Shown here: piece by piece, positions 1 to 8,320 of the stretch
Layout: every line of letters starts with the position of its first letter
How positions within the stretch are numbered: the first letter of the stretch is position 1
From: Alphaproteobacteria bacterium HGW-Alphaproteobacteria-14
Lineage (GTDB): Bacteria; Pseudomonadota; Alphaproteobacteria; Sphingomonadales; Sphingomonadaceae
Direction: 5' to 3'
NCBI GenBank assembly: GCA_002842925.1
Contig: PHEL01000053.1
Span: 1-34,801, forward strand
Length of the DNA: 34,801 bases
Made by a program: the position numbers and the translations under genes
Notes under the pieces: model-generated
What the model saw: only the letters and a program-made list of their open reading frames with translations
The model's database searches: none
What the model was told of the DNA's origin: nothing

Positions 1-1
1 G

Positions 2-427
2 TTGGAGGCGCGGCTGCTTGATCTGCACGCGCGCCACGGGCGCAAGGTGGTGTTGATCGGCTGGAGCCTGGGCGGGCTTTATGCGCGCGAACTGGCCAAG
101 CGTCAGCCGCACGCGGTGGCCAAGGTCATCACTATGGGATCGCCGTTTTCCGGCAGCCCGCGCGCCAATAATGTCTGGCGCGCCTATCAGTTCATCACCG
201 GCCATTCGGTCGATGCCCCGCCGATCGAGGCCGATCTGGCAGCGAAGCCTCCGGTAGAAACGGTCGCTTTGTGGAGCGCCAATGACGGCGCGATTGCTCC
301 GCGCTGCGCGGCAGGCCGACCAGGCGAACGCGACCGTGCGATTGCGGTGCGCTGCACCCACATGGGCTTTACCTATGATCCGCAGGTGATCCTGACGGTG
401 CTGAGCGAGCTTGAAATAACCCGCTAG
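2..427 (+). CDS. alpha/beta hydrolase, C-terminal part (5' end outside window)
   Basis: The visible 141 codons read in from the left edge, so the true start lies upstream; the TTG at position 2 is not taken as a start. The nucleophile elbow GWSLGG (GxSxG type) lies about 20 residues in and is followed by a helix and the strand VITMGSPFSG. A later SANDGAI gives a plausible acid residue and CTHMGF a plausible catalytic histidine, in the right order for a lipase or esterase-like serine hydrolase. The mention of GSPFSG after the elbow resembles PGAP1/lipase-like hydrolases. The substrate cannot be told. It ends 67 bases before the ATP-grasp gene and may or may not be co-transcribed with it. Confidence 0.75.
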   Translation: MEARLLDLHARHGRKVVLIGWSLGGLYARELAKRQPHAVAKVITMGSPFSGSPRANNVWRAYQFITGHSVDAPPIEADLAAKPPVETVALWSANDGAIAPRCAAGRPGERDRAIAVRCTHMGFTYDPQVILTVLSELEITR

Positions 428-494
428 CGCGCTTTGCCTTTTGCGAAAGGGCGGTTACACTGCCGACTCAAGTCAAAAGGCGATGCGGGGGCCA

Positions 495-1925
495 ATGCAC
501 GCAAGCAGCGGCAATTTTGACGAGATGTTCGATGGCGGCGGCCTTACAAGGCCGGCCTATGCCGAATATCGCCGCTGGTTTGATGAACAGTCGGGCGAAT
601 TCCTGCGCCGCAAAAGCCGTGAGGCTGATGACAGTTTCCGCCGCACCGGCATTACCTTCAACGTCTATGGCGAAAACGAGGCTGAAGAACGCCTGATCCC
701 GTTCGACATAGTGCCGCGTATCATCACCGCAGCCGAATGGCGCAAGCTGTCGCGCGGAATTGAACAGCGGGTGCGCGCGCTCAATTCGTTTCTGTATGAT
801 CTGTATCACCGGCAGGAAATCGTGCGCGCGGGCCGCCTGCCCGAACGGCTGCTGCGCACAAACGATGCCTGGCTGGACAACATGGTCGGCTTCACCCCGC
901 CGGGCGGGATTTACACCCATATCGTCGGGATCGATCTGGTGCGAACCGGGCCGGATGAATTTTTCGTGCTGGAGGATAATGCCCGCACACCGTCGGGCGT
1001 GTCCTATATGCTCGAAAACCGCGAAACGATGATGAGGATGTTTCCTGATCTGTTCAGCCGGATTGCGGTGGAAAGCGTGTCGGACTACCCGCGCCGGCTC
1101 GCCCGCAGCCTGGCGGCCTGCGTTCCGCCTGCCTTTGCCGGGGGCAAGCCGACCGTCGCGGTGCTGACCCCGGGGACCTATAATTCGGCCTATTTCGAAC
1201 ACGCCTTCCTTGCCGACCAGATGGGGGCGGAACTGGTCGAAGGCAGCGATCTGCGGGTGGTCGATGGCCGGGTGCAGATGCGCACCACGCGCGGATACAA
1301 ACCGATCGACGTGCTGTATCGCCGGGTTGATGACAATTACCTTGATCCGCTGACCTTCAATCCCGATTCTGCGCTGGGCGTGCCGGGGATCATGGATGTC
1401 TACCGCGCGGGCGGGATCACCATTGCCAATGCGCCGGGCACCGGGGTGGCCGATGACAAGGCGATTTACAGCTTCATGCCCGAAATTGTCGAGTTTTATA
1501 CCGGCGAAAAACCATTGCTGCCCAATGTCCAGACCTGGCGCTGCGCGGACAAGGACAGTCTTGCCTATGTGCTCGACAACTTGTCCGAACTGGTCGTGAA
1601 AGAGGTGCACGGATCAGGCGGCTACGGGATGCTGATCGGGCCGACATCGTCCAAGCGCGAAATCGCGGCCTTCCGTGAAAAGCTGATCGCGCGGACCGAT
1701 AATTACATCGCCCAGCCCACGCTCGCGCTGTCGACCTGCCCGATCTACACCCGTGCGGGCCTTGCCCCGCGCCATCTCGATCTGCGCCCGTTCGTGCTGG
1801 TTTCGCCTGAAGGAATCGACATCACGCCCGGAGGTCTCACGCGGGTGGCGCTGAAAAAAGGTTCGCTGGTGGTCAATTCATCGCAAGGGGGCGGGACCAA
1901 GGACACGTGGGTGCTGAAGGATTAG
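495..1925 (+). CDS. circularly permuted ATP-grasp protein (CP_ATPgrasp_2, former DUF404/DUF407)
   Basis: About 476 residues, the usual size for this family. It belongs to the ATP-grasp ligases with permuted domain order, predicted to form peptide or amide bonds between a carboxylate and an amine using ATP. Recognisable blocks are VDDNYLDPLTF, the glycine-rich GSGGYGMLIGP strand-turn that binds ATP, and RPFVLVSPEG near the end. ATG 495 is chosen because the conserved N-terminal block GNFDEMFD follows it directly; ATG 483 and a TTG at 441 are in frame upstream. It is followed 18 bases later by the alpha-E gene and then by transglutaminase and Anbu genes, the neighbourhood in which this family is typically found. 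The actual product is unknown. Confidence 0.9.
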   Translation: MHASSGNFDEMFDGGGLTRPAYAEYRRWFDEQSGEFLRRKSREADDSFRRTGITFNVYGENEAEERLIPFDIVPRIITAAEWRKLSRGIEQRVRALNSFLYDLYHRQEIVRAGRLPERLLRTNDAWLDNMVGFTPPGGIYTHIVGIDLVRTGPDEFFVLEDNARTPSGVSYMLENRETMMRMFPDLFSRIAVESVSDYPRRLARSLAACVPPAFAGGKPTVAVLTPGTYNSAYFEHAFLADQMGAELVEGSDLRVVDGRVQMRTTRGYKPIDVLYRRVDDNYLDPLTFNPDSALGVPGIMDVYRAGGITIANAPGTGVADDKAIYSFMPEIVEFYTGEKPLLPNVQTWRCADKDSLAYVLDNLSELVVKEVHGSGGYGMLIGPTSSKREIAAFREKLIARTDNYIAQPTLALSTCPIYTRAGLAPRHLDLRPFVLVSPEGIDITPGGLTRVALKKGSLVVNSSQGGGTKDTWVLKD

Positions 1926-1943
1926 GATGGGGAACAACGCACC

Positions 1944-2888
1944 ATGCTAGGCCGTACTGCCAACAGCCTGTTCTGGATGTTCCGCTATCTTGAGCGGTCC
2001 GAAAACACCGCGCGATTGCTCGAGGCAGCGCTGCGCATGGCGTTGACCCGCGATCTGGTGACGGCCGAGGCGGAATGGCGCTCGGTCATCGCCACATTGG
2101 GCCTGCAACAGGCGTATGCGGCCGCGCATGAGAATTATGACGGACTGTCGGTCTGGAATTTCGTGCTGCGCGGGCCATCGAACCCCGGCAATGTGCGGCA
2201 GATGTTGGGCGCGATGCGCAGCAATGCGCGGATGGCGCGAACCAATATCTCCAGCGACGCATGGGAAGCAGTCAACGATAACTGGATGAAGCTCGACACG
2301 ATGCTTGCCCGCCCGGTGGGGCAGGCGGCGGTGGGCGAGGTGCTCGGCGCGATCCGGCGCGCAGGCACGCAGGTGCACGGCGCGTTCGACGGATCGATGC
2401 TGCGCGATGACGGCTATCATTTCAGCCGCGCTGGCACCTTTATCGAACGCGCAGACAGCACCGCGCGTATTCTCGACATGAAGTATTTCCTGCTGCTGCC
2501 ATCGCTGTCCTATGTCGGGTCAAGCCTGGACACCGGCCAGTGGGAACAGGTGCTGCGGTCGGTCGCCGGCGCGCGGATTTATAGCTGGCTCAATGCCGGG
2601 CAGATCGAAGCGCGCGGAATTGTCGAATTTCTGGTGCTGGATGATCGCTTTCCGCGCAGCCTTGCGTTCTGCCGCAATGCGCTGCGCGATAATCTGGCCG
2701 CGCTTGCCCGGATGCATGGGGTGGAGGGGCGCAGCAATGCCTTGATGCGCGATGCCGATACCCGGATCAGCCAGCTTGACATCGATCAGATCTTCGAGAC
2801 CGGACTGCACGAATTTCTGATCGATTTCCTCTCCCGCAACGCGTCCATCGCGGGCGCGATTGCTGAGGATTACAGGTTCCACGCATGA
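1944..2888 (+). CDS. alpha-E domain protein (DUF403)
   Basis: A 314-residue all-helical protein. The N-terminal block MLGRTANSLFWMFRYLERSE is the hallmark of the alpha-E family (arginine and glutamate-rich helices, hence the name). Conserved blocks RTNISSDAWEAVN and FSRAGTFIERADSTARILD follow in the usual order. No catalytic residues are established for the family; it is thought to be a partner of the permuted ATP-grasp enzyme encoded just upstream, possibly a scaffold or substrate carrier. The stop overlaps the next start (ATGA at 2885-2888), so translation with the transglutaminase gene is probably coupled. Function is inferred from neighbourhood only. Confidence 0.9.
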   Translation: MLGRTANSLFWMFRYLERSENTARLLEAALRMALTRDLVTAEAEWRSVIATLGLQQAYAAAHENYDGLSVWNFVLRGPSNPGNVRQMLGAMRSNARMARTNISSDAWEAVNDNWMKLDTMLARPVGQAAVGEVLGAIRRAGTQVHGAFDGSMLRDDGYHFSRAGTFIERADSTARILDMKYFLLLPSLSYVGSSLDTGQWEQVLRSVAGARIYSWLNAGQIEARGIVEFLVLDDRFPRSLAFCRNALRDNLAALARMHGVEGRSNALMRDADTRISQLDIDQIFETGLHEFLIDFLSRNASIAGAIAEDYRFHA

Positions 2889-3733
2889 GCACCATGAAAC
2901 TCTCGATCCGCCACACCAGCCATTATGCCTTTGCGCAGCCGGTGGTGCACGCGCTTCAGCGGTTGCGGCTGACGCCCAAGGAAACGCAGGGCCAGCACAT
3001 CATCGACTGGACGATGGATTTCGATAATGCCCATGCCGAACTGCAATATGACGATCAGCACTTCAACCACGTTACGCTGATCGGGCTGGCACCCGGCGCG
3101 CGTGAAGTGACGGTGACGTGCCAGGGCATGGTCGAAACCGATGACAATGCCGGGGTGATCGGCCGCCATTCGGGCCACCTGCCCTTGTGGAGCTTCCTGC
3201 GCCAGACGCCGCTGACCCGCCCCGGCGCGAAACTGCGCGGGTTGCTGCGCGAAGTGCAGGGGCCGGTTGATGCAGCGCCGCTCGATTTCCTGCACGCGCT
3301 GTCGGGGCTGATCCGCGAACGGATTGGTTACGAGACCGGCCGCACCCACTCGGCGACCACCGCCGAAGAAGCCGTCGGCCACGGCGCAGGCGTGTGTCAG
3401 GATCATGCTCACATCTTCATCGGCGCGGCGCGCGCGCACGGCATTCCCGCGCGCTATGTCAGCGGTTATCTGATGATGGACGACCGGATTGAGCAGGAGG
3501 CCACCCACGCCTGGGCCGAAGCCCATGTCGAAGGGCTCGGCTGGGTCGGTTTCGACGTGTCGAACGGCATCAGCCCCGATCCGCGTTACGTCCGCGTGGC
3601 GACCGGCAATGATTACCGCGATGCCGCCCCGATCACCGGGATCAGCATCGGCGCGACTGCGGAAGTGCTGACCGTGGGTGTAGCAGTGGAATCGCGTCCA
3701 ATGGGGCAGCAGCAAGAGCAATCAACGCAATAG
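2885..3733 (+). CDS. transglutaminase-like cysteine protease with bacterial transglutaminase N-domain
   Basis: 282 residues. The first about 90 residues match the beta-rich bacterial transglutaminase N-terminal domain (IRHTSHYAFAQPV, RLRLTPKETQGQ). The papain-like core carries a complete triad by position: Cys171 in GAGVCQDHAH, His208 in ATHAWAEA and Asp224 in GFDVSNG. Such proteins in this setting are expected to cleave peptide or isopeptide bonds rather than cross-link proteins. It overlaps the alpha-E gene by four bases and is followed 69 bases later by the Anbu gene. The pairing of this protease with a peptide ligase in one operon suggests turnover of a peptide-like modification; this is inference. 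Confidence 0.92.
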   Translation: MSTMKLSIRHTSHYAFAQPVVHALQRLRLTPKETQGQHIIDWTMDFDNAHAELQYDDQHFNHVTLIGLAPGAREVTVTCQGMVETDDNAGVIGRHSGHLPLWSFLRQTPLTRPGAKLRGLLREVQGPVDAAPLDFLHALSGLIRERIGYETGRTHSATTAEEAVGHGAGVCQDHAHIFIGAARAHGIPARYVSGYLMMDDRIEQEATHAWAEAHVEGLGWVGFDVSNGISPDPRYVRVATGNDYRDAAPITGISIGATAEVLTVGVAVESRPMGQQQEQSTQ

Positions 3734-3802
3734 ACCGCCTTTGCGCAGTCGCTGACTTCGGGCTAGAGCGCGCCACTCCGGTTGGTGGAAAGAGGATATG
3801 GC

Positions 3803-4549
3803 ATGACCTATTGTGTTGGCATGGTGCTGGATAAGGGGCTGGTGCTGATGAGCGATACCCGCACCAATTCGGGCGTGGACAACATCTCGACTTTCCGCAA
3901 GATGTTCCATTGGAACGTGCCGGGCGAACGCATGATCGCGGTGATGACGGCGGGCAATCTCGCCACCACTCAGGCGGTGATCAGCCAGCTGGAGGAACGC
4001 ACCAAGGCCCCGAGCGAGCGCGACAATGCGCTGCTCAAAGGGCCGACGATGTTTCAGGTCGTCACCGAAATCGGCCGATTGCTGCGCGCCACCATCGAAG
4101 CCGCGCAAAGCGGTAATGGCGAAAGCGGCAAGGGGCGCTTTACCGCAACCATGATCGTGGCCGGACAGATCGCCGGTATGCAGCCGCGCTTGTTCATGAT
4201 CTATCCCGAAGGCAATTTCATCGAAGCCAGCTGGGACACGCCGTTTTTCCAGATTGGTGAGACCAAATATGGCCGCCCGATCCTGATCCGCGGCTATGAT
4301 CGCGACATGAGTTTTGAAGATGCGGTGAAATTGTTGATGGTGAGTTTCGATTCCACCCTCAAGGCGAACCTGTCGGTCGGGCTGCCGTTGGATCTGCTGG
4401 TAATTGACAAGGATGGGTTCGCGCCTGCCCACGAACACCGGGTTACCGCCGATGATCCATATTTCGAAACGATCTCATCGGGTTGGGGAAATGCGCTGCG
4501 ATCCGCGTTCCATTCGCTCCCAGCTTACCAGTTTGCTGACAAGGGCTAA
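3803..4549 (+). CDS. Anbu proteasome-type protease (ancestral beta subunit)
   Basis: 248 residues starting MTYCVGMVLDKG. After removal of Met the new N-terminal Thr1 is the expected nucleophile; counting from it, Asp17 (SDTRTN) and Lys32 (FRKMF) occupy the positions of the proteasome Thr1-Asp17-Lys33 active site. The C-terminal block SVGLPLDLLVID and DDPYFETI are typical of Anbu rather than HslV, which is shorter. ATG 3803 is chosen because AAGAGG at 3790-3795 is well placed and because Thr must follow Met; the in-frame start at 3782 would bury the nucleophile. No HslU-like ATPase is encoded nearby, as expected for Anbu. It closes the ATP-grasp, alpha-E, transglutaminase set. Confidence 0.93.
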   Translation: MTYCVGMVLDKGLVLMSDTRTNSGVDNISTFRKMFHWNVPGERMIAVMTAGNLATTQAVISQLEERTKAPSERDNALLKGPTMFQVVTEIGRLLRATIEAAQSGNGESGKGRFTATMIVAGQIAGMQPRLFMIYPEGNFIEASWDTPFFQIGETKYGRPILIRGYDRDMSFEDAVKLLMVSFDSTLKANLSVGLPLDLLVIDKDGFAPAHEHRVTADDPYFETISSGWGNALRSAFHSLPAYQFADKG

Positions 4550-4691
4550 ATCTTCACCATAATCAAACTCCGATATGGAGGAGAATATCTAAGCAATTTC
4601 AATGGCAAGATCCTTTCCGGATATGGTGAATCCTCCGGATTGGCGGCACTACTGCGTGAATCCCTTAAGGGACTGCCGCAAGCCTGTGTCC

Positions 4692-5312
4692 ATGACACGT
4701 AAAGCCACGCTCCACTTCATCGATTCCTGCAGCCGCCAACGTGCCGAACTGGCCCGGATAGGCTTCGCGCTGGGCCATCATTGCGAAGTGTATGGCGATC
4801 TGTCCGAACTGGCGGCTCACCCCCCGCGTGAAGGCATCATCATCGCCCGCGATACTGCCGAAGATGGCGGGGTGGGCATGATCCTCGATCGGCTTGGGCG
4901 GCTGGGCATCTGGCTCCCGCTGATCGCGGTCGATGCACAGCCGCGCCCCAACCGCATTGTCGAGGCGATCAAGGCCGGGGCGCTCGATTACCTCGCGCTG
5001 CCGTTTGATCCTGAACGCTTCACCCGCTGTCTCGACCGCATCGAGAAAGAGGCCGAGCAATTTGGCGTGGCGCGCCGCCGGATGATCGAAGCGCGTGACC
5101 GCATTTCCACCTTGTCGACGCGCGAACGCGAAGTGCTCGATTGGCTGGCGATGGGGAGCAGCAACAAAGCGATCGCGCGCGAACTTGAAATCAGCCCGCG
5201 CACGGTCGAAATCCACCGCGCCAACATGATGACGAAACTGGGCGCACGCCACGCGGCTGAAGCGGTGCGGCTGAAACTGGAAGCCAAGCTGGAGCCGAAG
5301 CTGACAGCATAG
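4692..5312 (+). CDS. LuxR/FixJ-type regulator with degenerate receiver domain
   Basis: 206 residues from ATG 4692. Residues 1-120 have the fold pattern of a response-regulator receiver, but the key residues are absent: the beta-3 phosphoacceptor position is Ala52 in IIIARDTAEDGG, the beta-4 Thr/Ser position is Asp81 and the beta-5 Lys is Leu103 in DYLALPF. Residues 138-196 are a GerE/LuxR helix-turn-helix (LSTREREVLDWLAMG, NKAIARELEISPRTVEIHR) that binds DNA. It should therefore be a transcription factor working without phosphorylation. A longer version from ATG 4602 is in frame, but the extra 30 residues do not look like a receiver start. No histidine kinase is next to it. Asp54, two residues on, could conceivably be phosphorylated instead. 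Confidence 0.85.
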   Translation: MTRKATLHFIDSCSRQRAELARIGFALGHHCEVYGDLSELAAHPPREGIIIARDTAEDGGVGMILDRLGRLGIWLPLIAVDAQPRPNRIVEAIKAGALDYLALPFDPERFTRCLDRIEKEAEQFGVARRRMIEARDRISTLSTREREVLDWLAMGSSNKAIARELEISPRTVEIHRANMMTKLGARHAAEAVRLKLEAKLEPKLTA

Positions 5313-5349
5313 CGCATCGTGTTGAAGGTTTTCAGCTTTTTACGATGCG
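5313..5349 (+). terminator. hairpin after the LuxR-type regulator, possible terminator
   Basis: CGCATCGT (5313-5320) pairs with ACGATGCG (5342-5349). Inside, GTTGAA and TTCAGC can pair around a GGTT loop and are followed by a short T run at 5337-5341. It begins directly after the stop codon. No T run follows the outer stem, so a strong intrinsic terminator is not assured. Confidence 0.4.
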
Positions 5350-5503
5350 ACAACAAAGGCTAGAGCGGGCGACCTGCGTCAGATTTAACGCAACCCGCTC
5401 ATAGACCGACGGTGGCCTGCCATCGCGGCGGAACGGAAACGGCGCGGTGACTGGTGATTGTGCCAGCCCTCGCTTAACCGCACCGGATGAGTCTTGGCCC
5501 GGC

Positions 5504-6235
5504 TCAACGGCAGAAGGTTGCGCCGGTGCCTTCGAGATGGAAATGATCTTTGTGCGCGGCGTTGTATTCGGGGCCAAGCACGGTGCCAAACCGCTTGCAC
5601 GCGCTTTTGTGCACCACCCGCAGGAATTCGCGCGTGGCCGCATCACCGCCGTCCCAGTCGCGCTGCAACACGATCCGGCGGCCATCGGCCAGCACAAAGC
5701 CTGAAACGTCGATCGCCTCTGCGCGGGCGTGTGCCGAACGGCGTTCAGTCCCGGCGACATTGCGGCAGGAATAGCTGCCCATGGTTTCGATCCGCGCGAC
5801 CGGGCTGGCAAGGATCTGGCGCGCGGCGCGGTCAACGCCAAACCGCGCCCAGTCATTGAACGCCTTGGCGGTGCCGCAGCGCACTGCGCCAATATTGCTG
5901 ACGTTGAGCGGCGCACGGTCGCCTGCCAGCGCCATCAGCTGCACCGTGCCCAGCTTGTTGCATCCGGGCGCGGCGTAGGCATCGGGCAGCGCATCGAACC
6001 GCGCACCGCTGGCGCCAAGATCAGCAAGGCAGCTCGCATCTTCGGGGCGCGGGGCATAGGATTGCGGGGCAGAACTGACGCGGGTGGCAGGGCGGGCCGC
6101 AGGTGTGCGGTCTGATTTGCTGACGGAACCGGGCGCCGCGCCGCCGCTGCCGCCGGGGATCAACGAGCCGCACCCCGCCAGCGCCAGCGCAGCTGCGATT
6201 AGCGTCATTCCGCGAATCTTGCCCTTGACCATCAT
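5504..6235 (-). CDS. extensin-family lipoprotein (extensin-like C-terminal domain)
   Basis: 243 residues. The N-terminus has a short hydrophobic stretch ending in the lipobox LALAGC, so it is probably a lipoprotein anchored in the inner or outer membrane. A low-complexity linker rich in Gly, Ser and Pro runs to about residue 65. The rest matches the extensin-like C-terminal domain, which resembles M15 peptidoglycan D,D-peptidases: SAHARAEAIDVSGF and the final KDHFHLEG provide the expected His and Asp metal ligands, and four cysteines (CLADL, GCNKL, VRCGT, YSCRN) may form disulfides. A role in peptidoglycan trimming is likely but not proven for this family. Two ATGs (6235 and 6232) are possible starts. 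Confidence 0.85.
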   Translation of the reverse strand: MMVKGKIRGMTLIAAALALAGCGSLIPGGSGGAAPGSVSKSDRTPAARPATRVSSAPQSYAPRPEDASCLADLGASGARFDALPDAYAAPGCNKLGTVQLMALAGDRAPLNVSNIGAVRCGTAKAFNDWARFGVDRAARQILASPVARIETMGSYSCRNVAGTERRSAHARAEAIDVSGFVLADGRRIVLQRDWDGGDAATREFLRVVHKSACKRFGTVLGPEYNAAHKDHFHLEGTGATFCR

Positions 6236-6300
6236 GGCTAAGGGTTATTGCCGATAAATGGTTAACAGGTCGGAAACGAATACGGATAGGCGATTGTTCA

Positions 6301-6339
6301 CGGCGCCCTGGGGGTTGTCACTTATGCATTCGGGCGCCG
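6301..6339. repeat. inverted repeat between VOC and extensin genes
   Basis: CGGCGCCC at 6301-6308 and GGGCGCCG at 6332-6339 are perfect inverted arms of 8 bp separated by 23 bases. It lies just after the VOC gene stop on the minus strand and could end that transcript, though no T run follows. Confidence 0.35.
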
Positions 6340-6347
6340 CCGCTGTT

Positions 6348-6737
6348 TCAGGGCAATTCGTCTGCCACCTGTTCCCATAATTCGATTTTCACTCCGTCGG
6401 GATCGAGCAGCCAGGCAAACTTGCCATAGCCTTCGTCCGCTTCGCCAAGAATTTCGGCTCCCTTGGCCTTCAATGCGGCGACAAAGTTGCTGAGGTCGTG
6501 GACGCGCAGGTTGATCATGAAGCCGCCGGTGCCGGGCTTGATATATTCGTCATCCGAAAAATGACTGATCATCGAATAGGGGTGGGTGCGCGGTTCATCT
6601 GCCCACGCGAATTGCGGGCCGTAGGGGCCATCAATGCCCAGCGTTTCAAGATACCATGCGCGGGTCGCGGCAGAATCGCGCACGACGTAGAACACCCCGC
6701 CGAGCCCGGTTACGCGGGGGCCTTTGTCTGCGTTCAT
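6348..6737 (-). CDS. VOC family protein (glyoxalase/bleomycin-resistance fold)
   Basis: 129 residues beginning MNADKGPRVTGLGGVFYVVR. It has the two beta-alpha-beta-beta-beta units of the vicinal oxygen chelate fold: FYVVRDSAATRAWYLETLG in the first and INLRVHDLSNFVAALKAKG in the second, ending LLDPDGVKIELWE with the typical C-terminal glutamate metal ligand. Such proteins include glyoxalase I, dioxygenases and antibiotic-binding proteins; the substrate here is not predictable. Its ATG overlaps the putP stop (ATGA at 6734-6737), so it is translationally coupled to putP on the minus strand. The earlier in-frame starts lie within putP and give a non-conserved extension. Confidence 0.88.
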   Translation of the reverse strand: MNADKGPRVTGLGGVFYVVRDSAATRAWYLETLGIDGPYGPQFAWADEPRTHPYSMISHFSDDEYIKPGTGGFMINLRVHDLSNFVAALKAKGAEILGEADEGYGKFAWLLDPDGVKIELWEQVADELP

Positions 6738-8251
6738 AATGCGCCCCTTGCACTGCTGGGCCGGGTAAACTTGCTCACCACGATGATCGCCGCCGTCGCA
6801 GCGGCAAAGCCGGGGACGATTTCGTACAGGCCGGGGCCGCCACCCAGCGCGGTCGGCAGCTGCGCGTTCCAGCCCAGCGCGATCCATCCGGCCACCACGC
6901 CCGCGCCCGTCACCAGCCCCGCCACTGCGCCCGCGCCGGTCATGCCCGTCCCATCTTTACCCGTCCCATCTTTACCATGCCACATCAGCGCCAGCAGGAT
7001 CAGCGGCCCGAACGCCGCGCCAAACCCGGCCCAGGCATTGGCGACCAGGCCCAGCACCTGGCTGTTCGGATCAGCCGCAATCACTATCGCGGCGATGGCA
7101 ACCAGCGCAACCGCGCCGCGCGACACATTGACCGCCTCGCGCTCGCTTGCATTGCGGCGCAGGAACAGGCGGTAGAAATCTTCAGTCAGGGACGATGAGC
7201 TGACCAGCAGTTGCGATGAAATCGTGCTCATGATCGCCGCCAGCAGCGCTGCATAAAGGAACCCGGTGATCGCCGGGTGGAACAGCAATTGTGCCAGCAC
7301 GATGAAGATCGTTTCGGGATCTTTCACCACCAGCCCGTTCCGCTCCACGTAAGCGCGGCCCGCAAGGCCAAGGCCGATAGCCCCGATCAGCGCGATCCCC
7401 ATCCAACCCATGCCATAGGCCGCCGCGCGGCGCACGTTTTCGATCCGGTTGATCGCCATGAAGCGCACAATGATATGCGGCTGGCCGAAATAGCCCAGGC
7501 CCCATGTCACCGCGCTGATAAAGCCGATGGCGGTGAGGCCGTAAGTGAGGTCGAGGAAGCCGTCGACCGGCACTTCGGTCAGGCTCCCGCCCGCCTCGCC
7601 TCCGGGGCCGAACATCACCACCAGCGGCATCAGGATCAGCGCCGCCATCATGATCAGCCCCTGCACGAAATCGGTCAGGCTGACCGCCAGAAACCCGCCA
7701 ACCATGGTATAGGCCAGCACGATCCCGGCGGTGATGACAATGCCGAGCATATAGTCGCTCAGCCCGGTATTCGGCAGGATTCCGGCAAAGGCGGTTTCAA
7801 ACAGCTTGCCCCCGCCGACGAGCCCGGCTGCGGTGTAAATGGTGAAGAAAGCGACGATGATGACCGCCGAGGTAACCCGCAGCGCGGTGCCGCGTTCAGG
7901 AAATCGGTTGGCGAGGAATTGCGGGATGGTGAGCGCGTTGCCCAGTTGTTCGGTCTGTGCGCGCAGTCGCGGTGCGACCAGAATCCAGTTGGCGAGCGCG
8001 CCGATGAACAGCCCGATCCCGATCCACGCTTCAACCAGCCCGCCGACATAAAGCGCGCCCGGCAGGCCCAGCAGCAGCCATCCCGACATGTCTGATGCGC
8101 CTGCGCTCAGCGCCGCGACCGATGGCGGCAGGTTGCGCCCTGCCAGCAAATAGCCCGCAGAATCCCCGGTTGATCTGCGCCAGGCGTAAAGCCCGATGGC
8201 GAGCATCAGGATGAAATAGGCGGCGAGGCTGGCAAGAGTATAAGCGTTCAT
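6734..8251 (-). CDS. putP: sodium/proline symporter PutP
   Basis: 505 residues with about 13 membrane helices, normal for the sodium:solute symporter family. The first helix block LASLAAYFILMLAIGLYAW and the following GRNLPPSVAALSAGASDMSGW contain the Na+ and proline binding region typical of PutP (the SAGASDMSGW motif). Later YFGQPHIIVRFMAI and LVSSSSLTEDFYR are also typical of proline symporters. It should import proline with sodium across the inner membrane. An in-frame duplication of 15 bp (6945-6974) repeats KDGTG in the loop between two late helices (GKDGTGKDGTGM), an unusual hydrophilic insertion. No putA is in the window. Confidence 0.93.
   Translation of the reverse strand: MNAYTLASLAAYFILMLAIGLYAWRRSTGDSAGYLLAGRNLPPSVAALSAGASDMSGWLLLGLPGALYVGGLVEAWIGIGLFIGALANWILVAPRLRAQTEQLGNALTIPQFLANRFPERGTALRVTSAVIIVAFFTIYTAAGLVGGGKLFETAFAGILPNTGLSDYMLGIVITAGIVLAYTMVGGFLAVSLTDFVQGLIMMAALILMPLVVMFGPGGEAGGSLTEVPVDGFLDLTYGLTAIGFISAVTWGLGYFGQPHIIVRFMAINRIENVRRAAAYGMGWMGIALIGAIGLGLAGRAYVERNGLVVKDPETIFIVLAQLLFHPAITGFLYAALLAAIMSTISSQLLVSSSSLTEDFYRLFLRRNASEREAVNVSRGAVALVAIAAIVIAADPNSQVLGLVANAWAGFGAAFGPLILLALMWHGKDGTGKDGTGMTGAGAVAGLVTGAGVVAGWIALGWNAQLPTALGGGPGLYEIVPGFAAATAAIIVVSKFTRPSSARGAL
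6945..6974. repeat. two perfect 15-bp tandem copies inside putP
   Basis: The unit CCCGTCCCATCTTTA occurs at 6945-6959 and again at 6960-6974 without mismatch. Being 15 bp it keeps the frame and doubles the peptide KDGTG on the minus strand. It probably arose by slippage. Confidence 0.9.
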
Positions 8252-8320
8252 GGCGCGGTGGGTAACAAGCGCGCGGGCGCTTGGCCACCGCCAGCCAGGA
8301 TTTTTTCCCGCTTGCGCCGA

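Noticed and set aside
468-1610. Long open frame opposite the ATP-grasp gene
   Set aside because: Shadow of a well-supported family member on the other strand.
2870-3721. Long open frame opposite the transglutaminase gene
   Set aside because: It lies exactly over a gene with an intact catalytic triad and has a composition typical of antisense frames.
4602-4691. 30-residue N-terminal extension of the LuxR-type regulator
   Set aside because: The receiver fold begins at the ATG 4692 and the extension has no conserved pattern; kept only as an alternative start.
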